This document shows positions 6,960 to 14,949 of a stretch of 33,266 bases of DNA, piece by piece. This DNA comes from Oscillospiraceae bacterium. GTDB lineage: Bacteria; Bacillota; Clostridia; Oscillospirales; Ruminococcaceae. The notes under the pieces are model-generated. The model did not search any database, was not told the origin of the DNA, and worked only from the letters and a program-made list of their open reading frames with translations. The position numbers were made by a program, and so were the translations under genes. How positions within the stretch are numbered: position 1 is the first letter of the stretch; each line of letters begins with the position of its first letter. The stretch is from NCBI GenBank assembly GCA_028692035.1, contig JAQUYD010000022.1, positions 1 through 33,266 on the forward strand, read 5' to 3'.

Positions 6960-9032
6960 ATGGCACAGTATACCGCGGAGAACATTCGCAACATCGCATT
7001 GGCTGGTCACGGCAGTGCAGGAAAGACCTCGCTGGCGGAGGCTTTGCTGTTTAAGGCCGGTGCAACGGATAGATTGGGAAAGGTACTAGACGCGAATACC
7101 ATATGCGATTTTGACCCGGAAGAAATCAAACGGCAGGTGTCCGTTTCCCTTGCGGTTGCTCCCTTGGCTTGGAAGAATAAAAAAATCAATTTGATAGATA
7201 CACCCGGACTGTTCGATTTTGCCGCTGGGATGTATGAAGGCGTACGCGCCGCCAACAATGTGCTGATCGCCCTGTCCGGCAAATCCGGCGTGTCGGTGGG
7301 AACAGAAAAAGCCTATCACATCGCGAAAAATGCAAAAAAACCGTCAATGTTTTGCGTGACCAAGCTGGATCGCGACAATGCAGATTTTTACAAAGTGCTG
7401 GAGCAGCTGAAATCCGTTTTTGGCCCCAGTGTCTGCCCGGTGGTGGTTCCGGTGTACGAGAGCCGGGATGTGGTCGGGTATATTAACCTCATCGAGATGA
7501 AAGCGTACACCTATGACAGTAAGGGCGACGCGAAAGAAGTGCCAATGCCCGGTACCGGGCACCGTGTGGAGGGCTTAATCAGCGCCATTTCTGAAGCGGT
7601 TGCCGAAACGGACGAGGAATTGTTTGAAAAATATTTCTCCGGTGAGCAGTTCACGGCGGAAGAAATTTTGAGCGGCATCAAAAAGGGCGTTAGAGAAGGT
7701 TCCATCACCCCGGTGGTATGCTGCTCCGCCTTTACGCTGGCCGGTATCGATATGGTTTTGGACATGATTTGCGAGCTGATGCCGTCGCCGGCCGATGCAA
7801 AGGACGAAACCTGTACCGATCTTAACGGCAATCCTGTGGAAATAGCCTGCGCGGACGATCAGCCATTGGCAGCCTTTGTGTTTAAGACCATTGCAGACCC
7901 CTTTGTGGGAAAAATGTCCTATGTAAAGGTTCTGTCTGGAAAGCTCACAGCCGATCAGGTCCCGGTCAACACCACGACAGGTCAGCCAGAGCGTTTGGGT
8001 AAAATTGTGTTCGTCAAAGGGAAAAAACAGGAGGACACGGCGGTCATCGGCGCAGGGGACATTGGCGCTGTGACAAAGCTGGGCGGGACCAATACCGGCG
8101 ATTTGTTGTGCGATCCGGCCCGTCTGCTGAAATGCGAGCCTATGGAGTTCCCTGCGCCTTGTTTGTCCATCGCGTTTAAACCGAAAGCAAAGGGCGACGA
8201 AGGAAAAATTGCTCAGGCACTACAGCGCTTGATGGAAGAGGACCGGACGATTGTTTATGAAAATAATGTGGAAACCAAGCAGCAGATCGTTACCGGTTTA
8301 GGCGAGCAGCACCTGGATGTGCTGGTGTCTAAAATGAAGGCGAAATTTGGCGTGGACATCGAGATGGAAAATCCCCGGGTGCCTTATCGTGAGACTGTCC
8401 GTAAAAAGGTTAAAGTGCAGGGTAAGCATAAGAAGCAATCCGGCGGCCACGGCCAGTACGGAGATGTTTGGATCGAGTTTGAGCCTTGCGAGAGCGAGGA
8501 TCTGGTTTTTGAAGAAAATGTATTTGGCGGCTCGGTGCCCAGAAACTTTTTCCCGGCAGTGGAAAAGGGCTTGCGGGACTGTATCAAAAAGGGCGTTCTG
8601 GCTGGATATCCGGTGGTTGGCCTGAAAGCGACGCTGACAGACGGTTCTTACCACCCGGTGGACTCTTCGGAAATGTCCTTTAAGATGGCAGCTTCCATCG
8701 CTTACAAAGAGGGTTTGCCCAAAGCCAGCCCTTGCATTCTGGAACCAATCGGTTCTTTGAAAGCTTATGTCCCGGATGGCAACACCGGCGATCTGATGGG
8801 TGAACTCAACAAACGCCGCGGTCGTGTGCTGGGGATGAATCCGGCAGAGGATGGTTTGCAGGAAATTGTAGCAGAGGTCCCGATGAGCGAGATGCACGAT
8901 TTTGCGACGCTGATCCGTTCCATGACCCAGGGGCGTGGGTATTTCACGCTAACCTTTGAGCGGTACGATCAGCTGCCGGCCAATTTAGAGGCACAAGTGA
9001 TTGAAGAGGCGAAAGCACTTCAAGAAGAATAG
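6960..9032 (+). CDS. Elongation factor G paralogue (EF-G-2-like translational GTPase)
   Basis: A 690-residue protein with the five-domain EF-G layout. The GTPase domain occupies about residues 1-280, domain II follows, then domain III (IAQALQRLMEEDRTIVYE...GLGEQHLDVL), domain IV (SGGHGQYGDVWIEFEPC) and domain V. It belongs to the second EF-G type of Clostridia rather than the main fusA, which normally sits beside rpsL/rpsG/tuf. G1 is GHGSAGKTS (16-24). G3 is DTPGLFDF (80-87), with Leu where EF-G has the catalytic His and EF-G-2 proteins usually have Tyr. G4 is TKLD (134-137) instead of NKxD. Switch I reads CDFDPEEIKRQVSVSL. Ribosome binding is plausible, but GTP hydrolysis or its trigger may be altered. 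It is a single-gene unit with its own promoter and terminator. Confidence 0.88.
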   Translation: MAQYTAENIRNIALAGHGSAGKTSLAEALLFKAGATDRLGKVLDANTICDFDPEEIKRQVSVSLAVAPLAWKNKKINLIDTPGLFDFAAGMYEGVRAANNVLIALSGKSGVSVGTEKAYHIAKNAKKPSMFCVTKLDRDNADFYKVLEQLKSVFGPSVCPVVVPVYESRDVVGYINLIEMKAYTYDSKGDAKEVPMPGTGHRVEGLISAISEAVAETDEELFEKYFSGEQFTAEEILSGIKKGVREGSITPVVCCSAFTLAGIDMVLDMICELMPSPADAKDETCTDLNGNPVEIACADDQPLAAFVFKTIADPFVGKMSYVKVLSGKLTADQVPVNTTTGQPERLGKIVFVKGKKQEDTAVIGAGDIGAVTKLGGTNTGDLLCDPARLLKCEPMEFPAPCLSIAFKPKAKGDEGKIAQALQRLMEEDRTIVYENNVETKQQIVTGLGEQHLDVLVSKMKAKFGVDIEMENPRVPYRETVRKKVKVQGKHKKQSGGHGQYGDVWIEFEPCESEDLVFEENVFGGSVPRNFFPAVEKGLRDCIKKGVLAGYPVVGLKATLTDGSYHPVDSSEMSFKMAASIAYKEGLPKASPCILEPIGSLKAYVPDGNTGDLMGELNKRRGRVLGMNPAEDGLQEIVAEVPMSEMHDFATLIRSMTQGRGYFTLTFERYDQLPANLEAQVIEEAKALQEE

Positions 9033-9042
9033 AATCATAGCG

Positions 9043-9073
9043 AAAAGCCCGCCGAAAACCGGCGGGCTTTTTC
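9043..9073 (+). terminator. Terminator after EF-G paralogue
   Basis: Stem AAAAGCCCGCCG/CGGCGGGCTTTT, loop of 5 bases, followed by TTTTTC. A canonical Rho-independent terminator. Confidence 0.9.
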
Positions 9074-9148
9074 AATGAAAAACGCAAGGCCCTGTAGCGT
9101 ATGAAATCGGACAAAAAATCATATACATTCTCAAAAGGAGGGTGTCGT

Positions 9149-9634
9149 ATGATTGTGATGTCTTTTCGACTTGGGAAAAAGAGAGCGTTGTGTCTGATAG
9201 GCTTTTTTCTTTTTGTTTTGGCGGCGATTTTATTTGGAGGCAGGCTGATTGGGGCGGCTCAACAGACGGCGTCCCAGTCGAAAATAAAAAGTGAAAAAAT
9301 CGCGGGAGGGACAGAAAGCCAAAGACAGGAGTTCATCGCCTCCTTTGGCTGGGAAATCGAAACGGAGCCTTCTTTGGTGATGGAAGTCAAAATACCGGAG
9401 ACGTTCGACGCTGTATACGAAGAGTATAACAACCTACAAAAGACCCAGGGAATGGATCTTTCCGGGTTTAAAGGGAAGCGCTGCAAAAAATATCAGTATG
9501 CCGTGCTCAATTATCCAAACCAGCCGGAGCATGTGGCCTGTACGTTGTTGGTGCGGGACGGAAAGATCATCGGCGGAGATGTCAGCTGCGGAGGTGAAAA
9601 CGGCTTTTCCCACGGCTTTGCTTTGCCGTCTTGA
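9149..9634 (+). CDS. DUF4830 domain-containing protein, membrane-anchored
   Basis: A 161-residue protein. The ATG at 9149 follows AAAGGAGGG by about 6 bases; an upstream in-frame ATG at 9101 has no ribosome site. One N-terminal helix (ALCLIGFFLFVLAAILFGG, about 11-29) anchors it or serves as an uncleaved signal. The rest matches my memory of DUF4830: RQEFIASFGWEIETEP, then VKIPETFDAVYEEYNNLQKTQGMDLSGFKG, a Lys/Tyr-rich strand, LNYPNQPEHVACTLLVRDGKIIGGDVS and the final GFSHGF. The biochemical role of this domain is unknown. The family is common in spore-forming and related Clostridia. No partner gene is evident next to it. Confidence 0.75.
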   Translation: MIVMSFRLGKKRALCLIGFFLFVLAAILFGGRLIGAAQQTASQSKIKSEKIAGGTESQRQEFIASFGWEIETEPSLVMEVKIPETFDAVYEEYNNLQKTQGMDLSGFKGKRCKKYQYAVLNYPNQPEHVACTLLVRDGKIIGGDVSCGGENGFSHGFALPS

Positions 9635-9637
9635 TCC

Positions 9638-9666
9638 TTGGATGAATGGGGCAAATGTGGTATAAT
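9638..9666 (+). promoter_or_regulatory. Promoter of RsuA-family gene
   Basis: TTGGAT at 9638-9643, a 17-bp spacer ending in TGG, then TATAAT at 9661-9666 (extended -10). A GC hairpin GGCGGCA/TGCCGCC (9733-9750) lies in the leader, without a T tract. Confidence 0.65.
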
Positions 9667-9774
9667 AACCACAAAGATCTCTAAAATGTAATAATGCTTG
9701 CCTTAAGACCATCAAAGACGGCAGTGGGACAGGCGGCAAAAGTGCCGCCGCGATCGAAAAACGGAGGATGTATT

Positions 9775-10497
9775 TTGAAGTTGGAGCGGATGGACAAAAT
9801 CCTGGCAGCCAGGACGGAATATTCCAGAAAAGACGCGAAAAAACTGGTCTGGCAAGGGCGGGTGCGACACAATGGCAAGATTGCAACTTCGCCCGACGCC
9901 AAAGTGGACCTGCAGGCGGATACCCTGGAATTGGACGGGAAATCGCTGCAGATCCAAGAGCATCTGTATCTGATGCTGAACAAGCCTGCCGGCGTTTTAA
10001 GCGCGGCCCGGGATCCGAAACAACCCACCGTGTTAGACCTGGTTCCGGAAAAATACCGCCGGTCGGGCCTGTTTCCTGCGGGCAGGCTGGACAAGGATAC
10101 AGAAGGCTTTGTGCTGATTACCGACGATGGGGATTTTGCCCATCGGATTCTTTCGCCGAAGCAGCATGTGGAGAAAACCTATCACGCGCGGATTGACGGT
10201 CCTGTAACGGATCAGATGCGGGCGGGTTTTGCTGAGGGAGTTGAGCTGGAGGACGGGACCCGATGCCGCCCGGCGCAGCTGCAATTGCTGGAGGAAGGGG
10301 AACAGCCCCTTTGCCGCGTGGTTTTAACCCAGGGCATGTACCACCAGGTGAAACGGATGTTTTTGTCTTATGGGCGCAGAGTGACATGGCTTAAGCGTGT
10401 GGCAATGGGCGGGCTTGCGCTGGATGAAACGCTGGCGCCGGGAGAAGCCCGGGAAATCTCAGAAATAGAATTAAAATTGCTTTTGGCTAAAATATAG
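9775..10497 (+). CDS. RsuA/RluB-family pseudouridine synthase
   Basis: A 240-residue enzyme that isomerises a uridine to pseudouridine in rRNA (16S U516 for RsuA, 23S sites for RluB/E/F). The TTG start at 9775 has CGGAGG 7 bases upstream and gives MKLERMDKIL. An S4 RNA-binding domain occupies about residues 1-60 (YSRKDAKKLVWQGRVRHNG). The catalytic block is PAGRLDKDTEGFVLIT, with the essential Asp in GRLDKDTEG. The segment TQGMYHQVKRMF is the conserved KII-like motif (EGxYHQVKRM in relatives). Size and the short N-terminal S4 domain fit the RsuA subgroup better than RluB, but the target base cannot be fixed from sequence. Confidence 0.88.
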   Translation: MKLERMDKILAARTEYSRKDAKKLVWQGRVRHNGKIATSPDAKVDLQADTLELDGKSLQIQEHLYLMLNKPAGVLSAARDPKQPTVLDLVPEKYRRSGLFPAGRLDKDTEGFVLITDDGDFAHRILSPKQHVEKTYHARIDGPVTDQMRAGFAEGVELEDGTRCRPAQLQLLEEGEQPLCRVVLTQGMYHQVKRMFLSYGRRVTWLKRVAMGGLALDETLAPGEAREISEIELKLLLAKI

Positions 10498-10583
10498 ACT
10501 GCTTCTCCACAGATTTGGAAACATTTTCTGTAAATTAGGCATTTTAGATAAACTGGAAAGATTAACTTTGGGTATATAGGTAC

Positions 10584-10613
10584 TTGCCATAGAGCTTGCT
10601 TTTTTGATATTAT
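10584..10613 (+). promoter_or_regulatory. Probable promoter of sugar-ABC ATPase
   Basis: TTGCCA at 10584-10589, an 18-bp spacer and TATTAT at 10608-10613. The ribosome site AGGAGG follows at 10669-10674. Confidence 0.5.
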
Positions 10614-10684
10614 AAGGGAAAGAAATTCGTCTAATATAAACTATTCCGTAGTTTCATATTTAGCATTTAGGAGGTCAATGTATA

Positions 10685-11806
10685 ATGGCAGGTTTATCTT
10701 TACGCAATCTTTACAAAAAATATCCAGGTGGTGTTACTGCGGTAACCGACTTCACCTTGGAAATCGAAGACAAAGAGTTTATTATTCTGGTTGGTCCTTC
10801 CGGTTGTGGTAAATCCACCACTTTGAGAATGATCGCGGGCCTGGAAGAAATCTCTGAGGGCGAACTGTTTATCGGCGACAAATTGGTAAACGATGTTCCT
10901 CCGAAAGATAGAGATATCGCAATGGTGTTCCAGAACTATGCGCTGTATCCTCATATGACCGTGTTTGATAACATGGCTTTTGGTTTGAAACTGCGCAAAA
11001 CGCCGAAAGAGGACATCAAACGCCGCGTTGAGGAAGCTGCCCGTATTTTGGACATTTCCCATCTGCTCGACAGAAAGCCGAAGGCATTGTCCGGCGGCCA
11101 GAGACAGCGTGTTGCGCTGGGCCGTGCAATCGTCCGTGAGCCGAAGGTGTTCCTGCTTGACGAACCGCTGTCCAACTTGGACGCAAAGCTCCGTGCGCAG
11201 ATGAGAACCGAACTGAACAAACTGCATAAGAGACTGGGTACCACCTTCATTTACGTAACCCATGACCAGGTTGAGGCTATGACCATGGGTGATAGAATCG
11301 TTGTTATGAAAGACGGTTTTATTCAGCAGGTTGATACTCCTCAGAATCTGTACGATAGCCCTGTAAACGTATTTGTAGCGGGCTTTATCGGTTCTCCGCA
11401 AATGAACTTTATCGACGCGAAAATGGTTTCGAGAGATGGTAAGCTGGTCGTTGAGTACGGCGATGCCGAGAAACCTTTCACCGTTGAGTTGACCGAAGCC
11501 AAAGCGAAGGTTCCGGGTATTGCCGATTATGCCGGCAAAGAAGTGATGCTGGGTGTAAGACCGGAAGATCTGCATACCGAAGAAATGTTCTTGAGTGCTG
11601 CCACCACCGGCATTTTCGACTGCAAAGTTGATGTTACCGAGATGATGGGCGCTGAGACGCATCTGTACCTCGATTGCGCCGGCAATGCGCTGACCGCCAA
11701 AATTTCTACCCGCGTGACCGCGGAAGTTGGCGAGCAGATTAAGATGGCGATGGATGCTAACAAGATCCATCTGTTTGACAAAGAAACCGAAAGAGCATTG
11801 TTCTAA
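10685..11806 (+). CDS. Multi-sugar ABC transporter ATPase, MsmX/UgpC type
   Basis: A 373-residue ATPase of the MalK/UgpC/MsmX group that energises sugar importers. Walker A is GPSGCGKST (about 38-46), Q-loop VFQNYALYPHMTV, signature LSGGQRQRVALGRA, Walker B VFLLDEPLSNLDAKLR and the H-loop YVTHDQVEAM. The C-terminal third has the OB-type regulatory (TOBE) fold, with IGSPQMNFIDA and GVRPEDLH. AGGAGG lies 10 bases before the ATG. No sugar-binding protein or permease genes lie nearby, which fits an orphan ATPase shared by several importers, as known for MsmX in Bacillus. Its codon choice (many GAA, AAA, GTT, GGT) differs from the GC-rich neighbours, which is typical of a highly expressed gene. 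Confidence 0.9.
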   Translation: MAGLSLRNLYKKYPGGVTAVTDFTLEIEDKEFIILVGPSGCGKSTTLRMIAGLEEISEGELFIGDKLVNDVPPKDRDIAMVFQNYALYPHMTVFDNMAFGLKLRKTPKEDIKRRVEEAARILDISHLLDRKPKALSGGQRQRVALGRAIVREPKVFLLDEPLSNLDAKLRAQMRTELNKLHKRLGTTFIYVTHDQVEAMTMGDRIVVMKDGFIQQVDTPQNLYDSPVNVFVAGFIGSPQMNFIDAKMVSRDGKLVVEYGDAEKPFTVELTEAKAKVPGIADYAGKEVMLGVRPEDLHTEEMFLSAATTGIFDCKVDVTEMMGAETHLYLDCAGNALTAKISTRVTAEVGEQIKMAMDANKIHLFDKETERALF

Positions 11807-11821
11807 TTCTGACGACTAATG

Positions 11822-11855
11822 AAGGGCCGATTCCGTAAGGAATCGGCCCTTTTCA
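11822..11855 (+). terminator. Terminator after sugar-ABC ATPase
   Basis: A perfect 13-bp stem AAGGGCCGATTCC/GGAATCGGCCCTT, loop GTAA, then TTTTC overlapping the stem end. Confidence 0.9.
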
Positions 11856-11939
11856 TTGAGAGAGAAAAGGGCCGAAAAAAGAGAAGCACGGCTCTGTGCG
11901 GGGCATTTTGGAAAGGGAAAAGTAGAAATTTTTATCACA

Positions 11940-11954
11940 ATGAAAACGTTTTAA
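11940..11954. promoter_or_regulatory. cre-like CcpA site
   Basis: ATGAAAACGTTTTAA matches 14 of 15 positions of the catabolite-responsive element consensus WTGNNARCGNWWWCA; only the penultimate C is A. It lies after the sugar-ABC ATPase and about 115 bases before the -35 of the regulator gene. Function unproven. Confidence 0.35.
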
Positions 11955-12069
11955 AAGCTTATTCACAATTTTTCCCCTTTTTTGTTGTAATATGACTATA
12001 TTGGCAGACTTTTATCTGTGTTTTTGTCAGTTTTTATCGGTAATACCACGACTTTTCTGGATTATAAGG

Positions 12070-12098
12070 TTGCAATAACCTCGAATTTTTTGTAAAAT
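12070..12098 (+). promoter_or_regulatory. Promoter of PucR/CdaR-type regulator
   Basis: TTGCAA at 12070-12075, 17-bp spacer, TAAAAT at 12093-12098 immediately preceded by TTG. Confidence 0.6.
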
Positions 12099-12212
12099 GG
12101 ATGTGGTTAGCTGAATGACAACATGTGTTTGAGGTTTTGCGGGCCAGAGGGTCCGGTTTTCAGGACGGTTTATTTTTTTGCCACAAAATGAGCGGCAGAA
12201 GGGAGCATCATC

Positions 12213-13298
12213 ATGTCAAACAGATTGTTTCAAGGTGTAGTACATCAAATGAGGGATACCATCGACCGGGTTGTTGGCGTTATTGACGATACGGCTACGG
12301 TGATTTCCTGCAGCGACCTGACCAAAATTGGCGGGCGCAATGACTATATCTCCCTGGACGCGGTGGATGGAAACGAAATCTTTGTAAAGGATGGATATAC
12401 CTATAAGCCTTTTGGCACAAGAATCAAACCGGATTATGCGGTTTTTGTGGAAGGCACCGACGAGCTGGCTGCGAAATTTTGTGGCGTTTTGTCCATTTCC
12501 CTGTTGACCATCAAGCAGTATTACGATGAAAAATACGACCGGAACAATTTTATCAAGAATGTGATCTTGGATAATATTTTGCCCGGCGATATTTTTATGA
12601 AGGCGAAGGAGCTGCATTTCAACACCGATGTTAGCCGTGCCGTTTTGCTGATCCGGGTGATATCGTCCAACGATATTTCGGCGTTTGACGTTGTCCAGAA
12701 TCTTTTCCCGGACAAGCAGAAGGACTTTGTTTTCAATATTAGCGAGAATGATATTGTGCTGGTCAAGGAAATCAAATCCCCCATCGGTTCTAAGGATTTG
12801 GAGAAGCTGGCGCGTTCCATCGTCGATACCCTTGGGTCTGAATTCTACACAAAGGCCGTTGTGGGCATCGGTACTGCGGTGGAAGGGGTCAAGGATTTGG
12901 CGCGTTCGTTTAAAGAAGCGCAGATCGCGCTGGAGGTCGGCAAGGTGTTCGACACTGAAAAGGCGATCGTATGCTACGACAACCTGGGTATTGCGCGGCT
13001 GATTTACCAGCTGCCCACCACCCTGTGCGAAATGTTCTTGCGGGAAGTGTTCAAAAAAGGCTCCATCGAAAGCCTGGATCAGGAGACGCTGTTTACCATT
13101 CAGAAATTCTTTGAGAACAACCTAAATGTGTCTGAAACCTCCCGGAAGCTATTTGTTCACCGGAATACGCTGGTATACCGGCTGGAAAAAATCAAGAAAC
13201 TCACTGGATTGGACCTACGGGAATTCGACCATGCCATCGTTTTTAAGGTGGCGCTGATGGTCAAGAAATATTTAACGGCTAACCCCATCAAATACTAA
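12213..13298 (+). CDS. PucR/CdaR-family transcriptional regulator
   Basis: A 361-residue regulator. The C-terminus carries the PucR-type helix-turn-helix: LFTIQKFFENNLNVSETSRKL, then FVHRNTLVYRLEKIKKLTGLDL (about 290-345). The centre (AVVGIGTAVEGVKDLARSFKEAQIALEVGKVF) is the GGDEF-like domain common to CdaR proteins. The N-terminal 130 residues probably sense a ligand: relatives respond to sugar diacids or purine breakdown products, but the ligand here is not deducible. GGGAG precedes the ATG. It sits directly after the orphan sugar-transport ATPase and 32 bases before ftsE. A small hairpin (AGGGCC/GGCCCT, 13298-13313) lies in that gap without a T tract, so read-through into ftsE is possible. 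Confidence 0.85.
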   Translation: MSNRLFQGVVHQMRDTIDRVVGVIDDTATVISCSDLTKIGGRNDYISLDAVDGNEIFVKDGYTYKPFGTRIKPDYAVFVEGTDELAAKFCGVLSISLLTIKQYYDEKYDRNNFIKNVILDNILPGDIFMKAKELHFNTDVSRAVLLIRVISSNDISAFDVVQNLFPDKQKDFVFNISENDIVLVKEIKSPIGSKDLEKLARSIVDTLGSEFYTKAVVGIGTAVEGVKDLARSFKEAQIALEVGKVFDTEKAIVCYDNLGIARLIYQLPTTLCEMFLREVFKKGSIESLDQETLFTIQKFFENNLNVSETSRKLFVHRNTLVYRLEKIKKLTGLDLREFDHAIVFKVALMVKKYLTANPIKY

Positions 13299-13330
13299 GG
13301 GCCAAGGGGCCCTGTGAGGGCGGGTGCAAA

Positions 13331-14008
13331 GTGATTCGTTTTTCAAATGTATCAAAAACGTACGACAACGGCACAGAAGCGCTTAAAAATGTGGACCTGG
13401 AAATTGCCGACGGCGAATTTGTTTTCATTGTTGGCGCTTCTGGCGCAGGGAAAAGCACCTTGATCAAGCTTTTGCTGCGGGAGGAGGTCCCTTCTTCGGG
13501 GGCGATTGAAGTCAACGGTTATACGGTCAATCGCCTTAAACGCCGGCAGATTCCCGGATTCCGTCGCTCTTTGGGCGTGGTTTTTCAGGATTTTAGGCTG
13601 ATTCCAACGATGAATGTCTATGACAATGTGGCCTTTGCGCTGCGCGTGACCAATGTTTCCACCCGGGATATCCGGCGGCGTGTGCCGTATATCTTAAGCC
13701 TGGTGGGATTGGCGTCCAAGGCGCGGTGCAAAATGAATGAGCTTTCGGGCGGCGAGCAGCAGCGTGTGGCTTTGGCAAGGGCTTTGGTAAACAATCCAAA
13801 GCTGATTATTGCGGACGAGCCCACCGGCAACATCGACCCGGAGCTTTCTTATGAGATCGTAGATTTGCTCAATGAAATCAACAAGGTGGGCACCACTGTT
13901 GTGATGGTGACCCATGAGCATGACTTGGTTGCCCAGTTCAATCGCCGGGTTATCACCATAGATAACGGCAGCGTCGTGGCAGACGACGCAGATTGGGGGC
14001 AACGATGA
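13331..14008 (+). CDS. ftsE: Cell division ATP-binding protein FtsE
   Basis: A 225-residue ATPase that pairs with FtsX at the division site or lateral wall and gates cell-wall hydrolases. It has Walker A GASGAGKST (about 36-44), Q-loop VFQDFRLI (the FtsE-typical DFRLI), signature LSGGEQQRVALARA, Walker B LIIADEPTGNIDP and switch His in MVTHEHD. The GTG start gives MIRFSNVSKTYDNG, the usual FtsE opening. Its ribosome site is weak (GGGCGGG). Its TGA overlaps the ATG of ftsX in ATGA, indicating translational coupling. Confidence 0.95.
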   Translation: MIRFSNVSKTYDNGTEALKNVDLEIADGEFVFIVGASGAGKSTLIKLLLREEVPSSGAIEVNGYTVNRLKRRQIPGFRRSLGVVFQDFRLIPTMNVYDNVAFALRVTNVSTRDIRRRVPYILSLVGLASKARCKMNELSGGEQQRVALARALVNNPKLIIADEPTGNIDPELSYEIVDLLNEINKVGTTVVMVTHEHDLVAQFNRRVITIDNGSVVADDADWGQR

Positions 14009-14910
14009 AAGGATCTAGTTTTACCTATTTACTAAAAGAAGGGGCGCGCAACATCTGGGTCAACCGGATGATGTCGCTGGCGTCCGTCGGTATTTTGGTC
14101 TCCTGTATGCTGTTGATCGGCAGCGCGATTCTGCTTTCTATCAACCTCAACGGGATGGTCAGTTATGTAGAAAATCAAAACGAGATGGTCGCTTTTCTGG
14201 AGGATACCGCCGACGACAATGTGGTCGCTTCTGTAGAGGCTGCGTTGGCACAGAACAGCAACGTGGATTCCTTTGCCTTCGTCTCCCGGGAGGAGGCGTT
14301 GGAGCGGTACAGCGAGGTTGTACCCGAAAGCTTGTTGGAAAGCTTGCAGGAGGACAAGGAGGAGGTTTTCCCCCTGTCTTTCCGCATTACGTTAAAGGAT
14401 CTATCCCAAATTAAAGAGACAACCGCGCGGATCGAATCGATTCCCGGGGTGATGCGGGTCAATGCGCCTACGAACGTGGCAGAAACGGTTACCGGCATCA
14501 AACGGGCGGTCTACATCTGCGGATCTGGGATCGTGGTTATTTTGCTGGCCGTCACGCTGATTATCATTGCCAATACCATCAAGGTTACCGTATTTAACCG
14601 GCGCAAAGAGATCAATATCATGAAGTTTGTCGGCGCGACCGATCTGTTCATCCGTATGCCATTTGTGGTAGAGGGCATTTTGCTGGGCGTTATTTCCGCT
14701 TGTGCCGCCTATCTGCTTTTGTGGGGCGGCTATACCTATCTGATGGATTATGTGCAAACGCAGGCGGCAGGTACGTTGTCAGCCTTTTTAAAGAATCTGG
14801 TGCCGTTTTCTCAGGTTGCCCGGCAGCTGCTGGCCAGTTTTTTGGTGGGCGGCGTGGCGATCGGCGTATTCGGGAGCATGATTTTTGTACGCAAACACCT
14901 AAAAGTATAA
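14005..14910 (+). CDS. ftsX: Cell division protein FtsX
   Basis: A 301-residue permease-like protein with the FtsX layout. A cytoplasmic N-terminus (SFTYLLKEGARNIWVNRMMS) is followed by the first helix (SVGILVSCMLLIGSAILL), an extracellular domain of about 120 residues with FVSREEALERYSE, and then three helices from GIVVILLAVTLIIIANTI onward. The NRRKEINIMKFVGAT segment is the ATPase-coupling loop. The extracellular domain is the expected docking site for a coiled-coil hydrolase, and exactly such a protein is encoded next. The ATG at 14005 overlaps the ftsE stop. Confidence 0.94.
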   Translation: MKGSSFTYLLKEGARNIWVNRMMSLASVGILVSCMLLIGSAILLSINLNGMVSYVENQNEMVAFLEDTADDNVVASVEAALAQNSNVDSFAFVSREEALERYSEVVPESLLESLQEDKEEVFPLSFRITLKDLSQIKETTARIESIPGVMRVNAPTNVAETVTGIKRAVYICGSGIVVILLAVTLIIIANTIKVTVFNRRKEINIMKFVGATDLFIRMPFVVEGILLGVISACAAYLLLWGGYTYLMDYVQTQAAGTLSAFLKNLVPFSQVARQLLASFLVGGVAIGVFGSMIFVRKHLKV

Positions 14911-14949
14911 GGCTGGATGGAAGCATCCGAATCGAAAGGACGTGGCAGA

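Larger units (their letters stand above)
11856..12212. other. Intergenic region upstream of PucR/CdaR-type regulator
   Basis: About 357 AT-rich bases without a gene. It contains a cre-like sequence at 11940-11954, a promoter at 12070-12098, and a short imperfect hairpin (GTCC/GGAC, about 12150-12166) followed by a run of seven T within the leader. The last could be a weak attenuator but the stem is too short to call a terminator. Confidence 0.5.

Noticed and set aside
6960-9032. Ribosomal-protection resistance protein (Tet(M)-like)
   Set aside because: Size and domains fit EF-G-2 better, and the GTPase domain resembles the GHGxxGKT EF-G-2 group rather than Tet(M).
10700-11770. Open frame of 356 codons on the minus strand
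   Set aside because: It lies wholly antisense to the MsmX/UgpC-type ATPase, has no family features or ribosome site, and results from codon bias of the sense gene.
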